Assembly: GCA_016744485.1 (NCBI GenBank)
Contig: JADGEG010000122.1
Span: forward strand, 1-6,152
Reading direction: 5' to 3'
DNA from: Arcobacter sp.
GTDB lineage: Bacteria; Campylobacterota; Campylobacteria; Campylobacterales; Arcobacteraceae
Length of the DNA: 6,152 nt
Under the pieces are notes generated by a model. That model was given only the letters and a program-made list of their open reading frames with translations. It did no database searches and had not been told where the DNA came from. The translations under genes were made by a program, and so were the position numbers. The stretch's first letter is position 1. The number at the start of each line of letters is the position of its first letter. Positions 1 through 6,113 of the stretch are shown here, piece after piece.

Positions 1-318
1 CCTTTTAATAATATATAGTACTTATTTTATCTAAATTATGGTTTTGACTTGGTTAGCTGTAGTTTTTAGAGATGCCCATATTTTAAAGATTAATAAACTA
101 AACTTTAAGTTTTATTTTGCTATTATTGCATACTTTTTAGAAAACTTCTTGTTTCTCTAGAATGGAAGTATCGTTTTGATTATACATGTGTATATGTCAT
201 GGTGCAAGTTTGCATAACGAGAAGCATGAGCATTGCTTGAATTGCTCAAACCAAGAAATAGAGAATTTAATTAAATCAATTATATAAAATTACTCTGTAT
301 ATAAATTAAAGGAAAGAA
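1..318. other. Noncoding region upstream of rpsL
   Basis: No convincing gene is seen on either strand. The longest start-to-stop stretch I found by eye on the + strand (38-160, 40 codons, hydrophobic) has no Shine-Dalgarno sequence and is probably chance. The region holds a 6-bp-arm palindrome TATACA-TG-TGTATA (181-194), a TGCAA-GT-TTGCA palindrome (203-214) and an inverted repeat GAGCA/TGCTC (228-232 and 243-247). The patch at about 200-255 is visibly richer in G and C than its surroundings. A weak AT-only inverted repeat TTAAAG/CTTTAA (83-88 and 103-108), followed by a T-rich run, could end an upstream transcript, but this is speculative. No tRNA or rRNA was recognised. The likely role is promoter and leader DNA of the str operon. 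Confidence 0.6.
283..288 (+). promoter_or_regulatory. Candidate -10 element of the str operon
   Basis: The hexamer TATAAA (283-288, followed by AT) lies about 30 nt before the rpsL start and would give a leader of roughly 24 nt. No good TTGACA-like -35 lies at the usual distance. That is common in Campylobacterota, whose main sigma factor relies mostly on the -10 and upstream T-rich periodicity. Other TATA-like hexamers nearby (298-305) would leave too little leader for the ribosome binding site. In such AT-rich DNA the assignment is weak. Confidence 0.3.
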
Positions 319-696
319 ATGCCTACTATTAATCAATTGATTAGAAAAGAGCGAAAAAAGGTGCTTAAAAAATCAAAATCACCTGCTTTGGAAAGTTGTC
401 CACAAAGAAGAGGAGTATGTACAAGAGTATATACAACAACTCCTAAAAAACCAAACTCAGCTTTAAGAAAAGTTGCAAAAGTTAGATTAACTACTGGTTT
501 TGAAGTTATTTCATATATTGGTGGTGAGGGTCATAACCTTCAAGAGCATTCAATTGTTTTAGTTCGTGGAGGTAGAGTTAAAGATTTACCTGGTGTTAAA
601 TATCACATTGTTCGTGGTGCTTTAGATACTGCTGGTGTTGCAAATAGAACTGTTGCAAGATCTAAATACGGTACTAAAAAACCAAAAAATAAGTAG
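319..696 (+). CDS. rpsL: 30S ribosomal protein S12
   Basis: This is S12, a small-subunit protein at the decoding centre that helps control tRNA selection and translational accuracy. The 125 residues match the usual bacterial length of about 124. The hallmark core is intact: CPQRRGVCTRVYTTTPKKPNSALRK (about 27-51), then GFEVISYIGGEGHNLQEHS (60-78) and RGGRVKDLPGVKYH (83-96). K43 and K88, the classic sites of streptomycin-resistance substitutions, are both the wild-type lysine, so no resistance is predicted from this gene. D89, the residue that is beta-methylthiolated in E. coli, is present. The ATG is preceded by AAAGGAAAG (308-316), a good ribosome binding site about 5 nt from the start. It is the first gene of an rpsL-rpsG-fusA operon. 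Confidence 0.98.
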   Translation: MPTINQLIRKERKKVLKKSKSPALESCPQRRGVCTRVYTTTPKKPNSALRKVAKVRLTTGFEVISYIGGEGHNLQEHSIVLVRGGRVKDLPGVKYHIVRGALDTAGVANRTVARSKYGTKKPKNK

Positions 697-708
697 AAGG
701 ATAATAAA

Positions 709-1176
709 ATGAGAAGAAGAAAAGCTCCCGTTAGAGAAGTAATGGCTGATCCTATCTACAATAGTAAGATCATTACAAAGTTTATTAATACAGTTATGTT
801 AGATGGTAAAAAATCATTAGCACAAAAAATAATGTATGGTGCAATCGCAAATCTTGATACAAGAGGTGAAGAATCTGGTATTGATGTGTTTGAAAAAGCA
901 ATTGAAAATGTTAAACCACTTTTAGAAGTAAAATCTAGAAGAGTTGGAGGAGCAACTTATCAAGTTCCTGTTGAAGTTAGACCTGTTAGAAGACAAACTT
1001 TAGCTTTAAGATGGATAGTAGATGCTTCAAGAAAAAGAAATGAAAGAACTATGGTTGAAAGACTTGCTAATGAATTATTTGAAGCGGCAAATGAAAGAGG
1101 ATTTTCATTTAAGAAAAAAGAAGATATGCACAAAATGGCAGAAGCTAATAAAGCATTTGCACATTATAGATGGTAG
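709..1176 (+). CDS. rpsG: 30S ribosomal protein S7
   Basis: S7 is the primary 16S rRNA-binding protein that starts assembly of the 30S head and lies near the E site. The 155 residues are full family length. The N-terminal signature is clear (DPIYNSKIITKFIN, 14-27, then MLDGKKSLAQ). The beta-hairpin RRVGGATYQVPVEV (77-90) and the helical C-terminus ending HYRW are also clear. AAGGA at 697-701 gives a 7-nt spacing to the ATG. Only 12 nt separate it from rpsL. In E. coli the S12-S7 gap is close to 100 nt and carries the S7 autoregulatory site, so that form of control cannot be present here. A +1-frame open stretch inside this gene (1022-1207) is a shadow. Confidence 0.98.
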   Translation: MRRRKAPVREVMADPIYNSKIITKFINTVMLDGKKSLAQKIMYGAIANLDTRGEESGIDVFEKAIENVKPLLEVKSRRVGGATYQVPVEVRPVRRQTLALRWIVDASRKRNERTMVERLANELFEAANERGFSFKKKEDMHKMAEANKAFAHYRW

Positions 1177-1185
1177 GAAAATAAC

Positions 1186-3294
1186 ATGGCAAGAGTTACA
1201 CCACTAAAACAAGTAAGAAATATAGGAATTGCAGCACATATAGATGCAGGAAAAACAACAACGACTGAAAGAATTCTATTTTATACAGGAGTTGAGCATA
1301 AAATAGGTGAAGTTCACGATGGAGCTGCAACTATGGACTGGATGGAGCAAGAGCAAGAAAGAGGTATTACTATTACATCTGCTGCTACGACTTGTCATTG
1401 GAAAAACCCAATGGATGGATCTGATACTATGATTAATATCATTGATACTCCAGGCCACGTTGATTTTACTATTGAAGTTGAACGATCTATGAGGGTTCTT
1501 GATGGTGCTGTTGCAGTATTTTGTTCAGTTGGTGGAGTTCAACCACAAAGTGAAACTGTGTGGAGACAAGCTAATAAATATCGAGTTCCTCGAATGATTT
1601 TTGTAAATAAGATGGATAGAACTGGTGCTGATTTTTTTAATGTTGAGACACAAGTATCTTCTAAATTAAAAGCAAATCCTATTCCTATTCAAATTCCAAT
1701 TGGAGCAGAAGAAAACTTCACAGGTGTTGTTGATTTAGTTGAGATGAAAGCTATTGTTTGGGATCAAGATGCTGCAATGGGTTCTAATTATCATATTGAA
1801 GAAATTCCTGAAAATTTAATTGATACAGCTAATGAATACAGAGAAAAAATGATTGAAGCAGCAGCTGAAGCTGACGAAGAGTTAATGGAAAAATATCTTG
1901 AGGGTGAAGAATTAACAAATAATGAAATCATATCGGGTATCAAAAAAGCTTGTTTAGCAATGGAAATCACTCCTATGACTTGTGGAACTGCTTTTAAAAA
2001 TAAAGGTGTTCAAACTTTACTTGATTGTGTTTGTAGATACCTACCCTCTCCTGTTGAAGTTGAAGATATTAAAGGTGAAACACAAGATGGTGAATCTGTT
2101 GTTGTTGCATCTTCGGATGAAGGTGAAGTTGCAGGACTTGCATTTAAAATCATGACTGATCCTTTTGTTGGACAATTAACATTTACAAGAATTTATAGAG
2201 GTGTTTTAAAATCTGGTACTTATGTTTTAAATTCAACTAAAATGAAAAAAGAAAGAATTGGAAGACTTCTTAAAATGCATGCCATTAAAAGAGAAGAAGT
2301 AAGTGAGTTATATGCTGGTGAAATTGGTGCAGTTGTTGGATTAAAATCAACAATTACAGGTGATACACTAGCAAGTGAAAAAGATCCAGTTGTTTTAGAA
2401 AGAATGGATTTCCCAGAACCTGTTATTTCTGTAGCAGTTGAACCTAAAACAAAAGCAGATCAAGAAAAAATGGGTATTGCTTTAGGTAAACTAGCTCAAG
2501 AAGATCCTTCTTTTAGAGTGGCAACTGATGAGGAATCTGGTCAAACTATTATTTCAGGAATGGGTGAGTTACATTTAGAAATTCTTGTAGATAGAATGAA
2601 AAGAGAATTTAAAGTTGAAGCAGAAGTGGGAGCTCCTCAAGTTGCATATAGAGAAACTATTAAAAATGCAACTAAAGTTGAGTATAAATATGCTAAACAA
2701 TCTGGTGGTAAAGGTCAATATGGTCATGTATACTTAGATATTAAACCGCTACCTGCTGATGGTGAAGACAATTATAAATTTATTAATTCTATTAAAGGTG
2801 GTTCTGTTCCTAAAGAATATATTCCTGCTGTTGATAAAGGTTGTCAAGAAGCAATGGCTGGTGGAATACTAGCTGGTTATCCATTAGTTAATATTGAAGT
2901 AACTTTATATGATGGTTCTTATCATGATGTAGATTCATCTGAAATGGCATTTAAATTAGCTGCTTCTATGGGATTTAAGAAAGGTTGTAGAAGTGATGGT
3001 GCAAAAGCCGTTATCTTAGAACCTATGATGAAAGTTGAAATTGAAACTCCTGAAGATTATATGGGAGATGTTATTGGTGATGTTAACAAAAGAAGAGGAC
3101 AAGTTCAATCTATGGATGATAGAGCTGGTATAAAATTAGTTGTTGCTATGATTCCATTAGCTGAGATGTTTGGTTATTCTACTGACTTACGTTCAATGTC
3201 TCAAGGACGAGCTACGTATTCTATGTTATTTGATAATTATGCAGAAGTTCCTAAAAATGTTTCAGAAGAAATCATAAAAAAACGAAACGGTTAA
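1186..3294 (+). CDS. fusA: Translation elongation factor G (EF-G)
   Basis: EF-G is the GTPase that drives ribosomal translocation and, with the recycling factor, ribosome splitting. The 702 residues are close to the E. coli length (704). GTPase motifs are all intact: G1 AHIDAGKTT (17-25), G2 RGITI (59-63), G3 DTPGH (87-91), G4 NKMD (141-144) and a G5-like CGTAF (266-270). Domain II covers roughly 300-400, III 410-485, IV 485-610 and V 610-700. The domain IV tip loop SYHDVDSSEMAF (578-589) and the domain V run GDVNKRRGQ (631-639) are conserved. The EQERGITI pattern and full domain set fit canonical FusA rather than the ribosome-protection TetM/O proteins. The Shine-Dalgarno AGGA (1175-1178) overlaps the rpsG stop, so translation is probably coupled. 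No tuf gene follows. Confidence 0.98.
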   Translation: MARVTPLKQVRNIGIAAHIDAGKTTTTERILFYTGVEHKIGEVHDGAATMDWMEQEQERGITITSAATTCHWKNPMDGSDTMINIIDTPGHVDFTIEVERSMRVLDGAVAVFCSVGGVQPQSETVWRQANKYRVPRMIFVNKMDRTGADFFNVETQVSSKLKANPIPIQIPIGAEENFTGVVDLVEMKAIVWDQDAAMGSNYHIEEIPENLIDTANEYREKMIEAAAEADEELMEKYLEGEELTNNEIISGIKKACLAMEITPMTCGTAFKNKGVQTLLDCVCRYLPSPVEVEDIKGETQDGESVVVASSDEGEVAGLAFKIMTDPFVGQLTFTRIYRGVLKSGTYVLNSTKMKKERIGRLLKMHAIKREEVSELYAGEIGAVVGLKSTITGDTLASEKDPVVLERMDFPEPVISVAVEPKTKADQEKMGIALGKLAQEDPSFRVATDEESGQTIISGMGELHLEILVDRMKREFKVEAEVGAPQVAYRETIKNATKVEYKYAKQSGGKGQYGHVYLDIKPLPADGEDNYKFINSIKGGSVPKEYIPAVDKGCQEAMAGGILAGYPLVNIEVTLYDGSYHDVDSSEMAFKLAASMGFKKGCRSDGAKAVILEPMMKVEIETPEDYMGDVIGDVNKRRGQVQSMDDRAGIKLVVAMIPLAEMFGYSTDLRSMSQGRATYSMLFDNYAEVPKNVSEEIIKKRNG

Positions 3295-3307
3295 AATATA
3301 TATAATA

Positions 3308-3344
3308 AAATAAACGGTACACTTGTATCGTTTATTTATATTTT
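3308..3344 (+). terminator. Rho-independent terminator after fusA
   Basis: A 13-bp stem is formed by AAATAAACGGTAC (3308-3320) and GTATCGTTTATTT (3325-3337) around the loop ACTT, with a single G-U pair. It is followed by ATATTTT (3338-3344). It begins 13 nt after the fusA stop, which fits the end of the rpsL-rpsG-fusA transcript. The opposite strand also carries a T-rich tail, but no gene points that way. Confidence 0.9.
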
Positions 3345-3361
3345 GCCCTAATATAAAATAA

Positions 3362-3393
3362 ATGATACAAAGATATCCAAACCTTTATACAAT
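3362..3393 (+). promoter_or_regulatory. Candidate promoter of the metX operon
   Basis: TATACA (3386-3391, followed by AT) is a good -10. ATGATA (3362-3367) matches TTGACA at four of six positions with an 18-bp spacer. It lies directly downstream of the fusA terminator and about 43 nt before the metX start. A 6-bp inverted repeat CTTTAT/ATAAAG (3383-3388 and 3400-3405) spans the -10 and the likely transcription start, and might be an operator or chance. The remaining leader of about 35 nt is too short for a SAM riboswitch. Confidence 0.4.
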
Positions 3394-3434
3394 TTAATGA
3401 TAAAGTTGTCCACATTAGATGATGGGAATATTAA

Positions 3435-4541
3435 TTGAAAATAGAAACTAAAACAGCTAAATTTACAGACCCTTTATATTTAGAAAGTGGAAGAATATTA
3501 CAACCTTACGAACTTATTTATGAAACTTATGGTACATTAAACAAAGATAAATCAAATGTTATTGTAATTTGTCATGCCTTGTCAGGCTCACATCATGCAG
3601 CAGGACGATATGCAAATGAAGCTAAAGCTGGTTGGTGGGATAGTTTTATAGGTGAAAATAAAGTAATAAATACGAACAAATACTTTGTTATTTGTTCAAA
3701 TAATTTAGGTTCATCTTTTGGTTCTACTTCACCTATGAGTAAAATGTATCCTTTGGAAGAACTATATAGGCTTAAATTTCCAGTATTAACTATAAGTGAT
3801 ATCGTTAAAGCACAAAAAAACCTTTTAAACTCACTTGGTATTTATCATCTACGAGCTATTATTGGGGGTTCTATGGGTGGTATGCAAGCCTTGTGTTATT
3901 CTATTGAATATCCAGATTTTTCTGATATTATTATACCTTTAGCAACAACAGCATATACAAGACCTTGGGCAATTTCTTCAAATATAATTGCCATGCAAGC
4001 TATTAAAAATGATCCAAATTTTAAAAATGGAAATTATACAAAAGATGATTTAATTGCACAAGGACTTACAGGTTTAGCACTTGGTAGAATGGCTGGTTTA
4101 ATTGCTTATTTAGGTCCAAATTCTATAAATAAAAAGTTTGGACGAACTTATTGTCATACTGATGGTTTATATGAATTATTTGGTAGATTTGAAGTTGAAA
4201 GATATTTAGAATACAATGCTTATAGTTTTCCTAAATTTTTTGACCCTTTATCTTATTTATATATTTGTAAAACTATGAATATTTTTAATGCAGCAAGAGG
4301 AAGTGATAAATTAGAAGATGCACTTTTAAAAATAAAATCTAAATTATATTTAATATCATTTTCAGATGACACATTATTTTTTCCAGAAGAAATGGAAGAA
4401 ATATATAATATAATGAAAAGTATGAAAAAAAATAATGTAAATTATAAAATGATACAATCAGAACATGGACATGATTCTTTTTTAGTTGAAATACATAAAT
4501 GTAAAGATTATATACAAAAAATATTAGAGGATAAAATATGA
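3435..4541 (+). CDS. metX: Homoserine O-acetyltransferase (MetX)
   Basis: MetX is a cytoplasmic alpha/beta-hydrolase-fold enzyme that transfers an acyl group, usually acetyl from acetyl-CoA, to homoserine. This activates it for sulfur incorporation in methionine synthesis. The nucleophile elbow GGSMGG (144-149) carries the serine (S146). The acid and base of the triad are most likely D312 (SFSDDTLFFP) and H346 (EHGHDSFL). The N-terminal FTDPLYLESGRILQPYELIYETYG and the oxyanion-side CHALSGSHHAAG (47-58) are typical, and 368 residues is normal length. The start must be TTG: an in-frame TAA lies immediately before it (3432-3434), and the next in-frame ATG is about 100 codons later. A weak GGGA (3424-3427) serves as the ribosome binding site. 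Succinyl rather than acetyl specificity occurs in this family and cannot be excluded by eye. Confidence 0.93.
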   Translation: MKIETKTAKFTDPLYLESGRILQPYELIYETYGTLNKDKSNVIVICHALSGSHHAAGRYANEAKAGWWDSFIGENKVINTNKYFVICSNNLGSSFGSTSPMSKMYPLEELYRLKFPVLTISDIVKAQKNLLNSLGIYHLRAIIGGSMGGMQALCYSIEYPDFSDIIIPLATTAYTRPWAISSNIIAMQAIKNDPNFKNGNYTKDDLIAQGLTGLALGRMAGLIAYLGPNSINKKFGRTYCHTDGLYELFGRFEVERYLEYNAYSFPKFFDPLSYLYICKTMNIFNAARGSDKLEDALLKIKSKLYLISFSDDTLFFPEEMEEIYNIMKSMKKNNVNYKMIQSEHGHDSFLVEIHKCKDYIQKILEDKI

Positions 4542-4729
4542 AAGAAAAAGAATTGCTATTTGAAGAAAAGATAGAAAAAGCAAAAGAACTTTTAAATAAA
4601 TTATCTAAAAGAGATATTGCCTTAAGTGACTCATTAGATTTCTATAAAAATGGTATGAAAGAGTTAGAAGATGCTCAAAAATTACTAGATGAAGCAAAAT
4701 TAGTTTTTAAACAAGAAGATAAAAAATAA
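4538..4729 (+). CDS. xseB: Exodeoxyribonuclease VII small subunit
   Basis: XseB is the small helical subunit of exonuclease VII. Several copies bind each XseA catalytic subunit, and the complex degrades single-stranded DNA from both ends. The 63 residues match the family. The family pattern is recognisable: FEEKIEKAKELLNKL (9-22), then IALSDSLDFYKNGMKEL (27-42) and the terminal helix AQKLLDEAKLVF (46-57). The ATG overlaps the metX stop (ATGA), with AGAGGA at 4526-4531 as ribosome binding site, so translation is coupled to metX. The catalytic partner xseA is not in the window. The short helical sequence makes the call less certain than for the larger genes, but the pattern is specific. Confidence 0.87.
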   Translation: MKEKELLFEEKIEKAKELLNKLSKRDIALSDSLDFYKNGMKELEDAQKLLDEAKLVFKQEDKK

Positions 4730-4747
4730 ATATATTAGGATATAACT

Positions 4748-5428
4748 ATGAATGAAAGACATGAATTTTTTAATAGACAAATCAAACTTTGGGGTGAAGA
4801 AACTCAAGATTCATTGCAAGATAAAAAAATAGCTATCATAGGTTCTGGTGGGCTTGGTTGTTGTTTAGCTATTGCTTTAGGGGCTAGTGGTATTGGTGAA
4901 TTTGCTTTTGTTGATTTTGATGAAGTTAGTATTCATAATATTCATAGACAAATTGCTTTTAAAATTGAAGATGATAAAAAACCAAAAGCTGAAATTTTAA
5001 AAGAACTTATTGAAAAAAGATGTTCATATACAAAAGTTACAGCTTATGTTGAAAGTTTTGATGAATTTTCAAAAAGAGATTTAGATTTTGATTTAATTAT
5101 AGATGCAAGTGATAATTTACCAACAAGAGCTAGTATAAATGAGTATTGTATGAAAAAAAATCAAGCTTGGATTTATGGTTCAGTTGAAGAATTTCATGGA
5201 CAGGTGTGTTTTTTTGAAAAAGCTTCATATGAAGAAATATTTCACATAAATGATAGAAAACCAAATGGAATAGCTTGCCCTATTGTTATGCACATAGCTT
5301 CGCTTCAAGCTAATTTAGCACTTAGATATTTGGCAAATTTAAGTGTTAAAAAAGATATTTTATATTATTTATCTTTTAACGAAGACGGTGTATTAGATAC
5401 TAAAAAATTTAGCTTACCTATTACTTAA
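4748..5428 (+). CDS. ThiF/MoeB/HesA family E1-like adenylyltransferase, short form
   Basis: This belongs to the E1-like superfamily that adenylates the C-terminal glycine of a ubiquitin-like sulfur-carrier protein. The Rossmann nucleotide loop GSGGLG (32-37), the ATP-ribose and arginine-finger segment VDFDEVSIHNIHRQ (55-68), K80 in KPKAEIL, and DASDN (119-123) with a following R127 are all present. The adenylation chemistry therefore looks intact. The length (226) is shorter than MoeB or ThiF (about 250). Neither of the two CxxC zinc pairs of E. coli MoeB and ThiF is present: the six cysteines are C38, C39, C92, C134, C154 and C177. No rhodanese domain follows. AGGA (4737-4740) precedes the ATG by 7 nt, and the gene sits 18 nt after xseB in the metX unit. 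The partner protein is unknown. Candidates are HcyF-like (methionine synthesis), ThiF-like or MoeB-like. Confidence 0.88.
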   Translation: MNERHEFFNRQIKLWGEETQDSLQDKKIAIIGSGGLGCCLAIALGASGIGEFAFVDFDEVSIHNIHRQIAFKIEDDKKPKAEILKELIEKRCSYTKVTAYVESFDEFSKRDLDFDLIIDASDNLPTRASINEYCMKKNQAWIYGSVEEFHGQVCFFEKASYEEIFHINDRKPNGIACPIVMHIASLQANLALRYLANLSVKKDILYYLSFNEDGVLDTKKFSLPIT

Positions 5429-5434
5429 TATTAT

Positions 5435-5452
5435 AAGGAGAATATATACTTG
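5435..5452 (+). promoter_or_regulatory. Shine-Dalgarno that fixes a TTG start
   Basis: AAGGAG (5435-5440) is followed by 9 nt and then TTG (5450-5452). It is the strongest ribosome binding site in the window and supports translation from a rare start codon. Confidence 0.75.
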
Positions 5453-5902
5453 GAACTTTTAGAATACTTTAACAAAAAAAATCTTGTCAATAATATGTCA
5501 AGATATGAGGCAAACTATCAAATATCTTTGGGTAAAATTATAAAAGAAACAAAAGTATCGAATGATATTTCTTATGAGATTGAATTTTCCTTGGCATTAG
5601 GTTCCTTGTATGATTTGTTTGAAGATATTAAATCTTTGGATAATGTCGACTTAATTAATATACTAGATCAACAAAGCTCACTAGATGCTCTTCAGTATTT
5701 TGTAAATAAAAATTATGAACTTGTAAAAAATGGTAGTATAAAATTAGAACATATTATAAATGATATAAATGAAGAAAGATTTTTTAATGATTCTATGAAA
5801 AGTATTTATGAATTAAATATTTCTGATATTAATAATAAATATAAAGCTTTATTTACAGATAGTTTTTTGCAACAAATACAAGAAGAGGTTCAAAAATTAT
5901 AG
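5450..5902 (+). CDS. Hypothetical protein, 150 residues, all-helical
   Basis: I do not recognise this protein. It is rich in I, L, N, D, E and K, with no cysteine, tryptophan or proline. No signal peptide or membrane segment is visible, so it is probably a cytosolic, mainly alpha-helical protein. It has no C-terminal Gly-Gly and so is not a ThiS-type carrier. It also lacks an HxH-D metalloprotease pattern, so it is not an HcyD-like protease. The TTG start is chosen because the strong Shine-Dalgarno AAGGAG (5435-5440) lies 9 nt upstream; an internal ATG at codon 16 has none. It lies 21 nt after the ThiF-like gene and is probably the last gene of the metX unit. Codon use resembles its neighbours. 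Confidence 0.75.
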   Translation: MELLEYFNKKNLVNNMSRYEANYQISLGKIIKETKVSNDISYEIEFSLALGSLYDLFEDIKSLDNVDLINILDQQSSLDALQYFVNKNYELVKNGSIKLEHIINDINEERFFNDSMKSIYELNISDINNKYKALFTDSFLQQIQEEVQKL

Positions 5903-6054
5903 TTTTTATAAAATAATAAACATTTCTAAAAATACTAATATCTAACAAATTATTATTAAAAGAATGTCTACAGCATACAAACTAATAATAAACTAATAAT
6001 AAATTGATAATAAAAAGTCATTATTAAATATAGATAAATCAAATTAAATATATA
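5903..6054. other. AT-rich intergenic spacer before the insertion sequence
   Basis: No gene is seen. The DNA is almost entirely A and T, with a tandem repeat at 5981-6013 and inverted copies of the TAATAA core on either side: TTATTATTA at 5950-5958, and TTATTA at 6021-6026. No convincing GC-containing terminator follows the 150-residue gene; only AT-rich inverted repeats (for example TTTTTA/TAAAAA at 5903-5908 and 5927-5932) are present. Confidence 0.6.
5981..6013. repeat. Three tandem 11-bp AT-rich units
   Basis: ACTAATAATAA occurs twice in perfect tandem (5981-5991, 5992-6002), followed by a diverged third copy ATTGATAATAA (6003-6013). The 11-bp period is near one helical turn. It could be a protein-binding array, a bent-DNA tract, or simple slippage in AT-rich DNA. 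Confidence 0.7.
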
Positions 6055-6070
6055 GGTACTGTTCAAAGAT

Positions 6071-6111
6071 CTGTGTCAAGCTGGTAAAATAGAAGATACC
6101 AAAGGACACAG
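6071..6111 (+). promoter_or_regulatory. Inverted repeat covering the transposase ribosome binding site
   Basis: CTGTGTC (6071-6077) pairs perfectly with GACACAG (6105-6111). Inside it TGGTA (6082-6086) pairs with TACCA (6097-6101) around a 10-nt loop. The Shine-Dalgarno AAGGA (6102-6106) falls in the internal bulge and the right arm. In a transcript entering from outside the element the fold could hide the start site; one starting inside it would lack the left arm. The pairing is seen; the function is inferred. Confidence 0.5.
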
Positions 6112-6113
6112 AG

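Noticed and set aside
83..117. TTAAAG/CTTTAA inverted repeat followed by a T-rich stretch, as a terminator of an upstream gene
   Set aside because: The stem is short and almost only A-T with a 14-nt loop; too weak to call.
38..160. 40-residue hydrophobic small open frame (MVLTWLAVVF...) upstream of rpsL
   Set aside because: There is no Shine-Dalgarno sequence, it is F/L-rich as expected from T-rich DNA, and it has no recognisable family; chance is more likely.
319..696. Streptomycin-resistance variant of S12
   Set aside because: Both classic positions (K43 and K88) are wild-type lysine.
1022..1207. 61-codon + strand open frame across the rpsG-fusA junction
   Set aside because: It lies in another frame of two highly conserved genes, has no ribosome binding site of its own and its protein is low-complexity; it is a shadow.
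1276..1458. 60-codon - strand open frame inside fusA
   Set aside because: It is antisense to the conserved EF-G GTPase domain and has no sign of independent coding.
3345..3434. SAM riboswitch or other methionine leader before metX
   Set aside because: The likely leader is only about 35 nt and shows no riboswitch-like pairing.
4748..5428. Calling the E1-like gene thiF or moeB outright
   Set aside because: The shared adenylation motifs do not decide between subfamilies, the zinc cysteines are missing, and no thiamine or molybdopterin genes are nearby.
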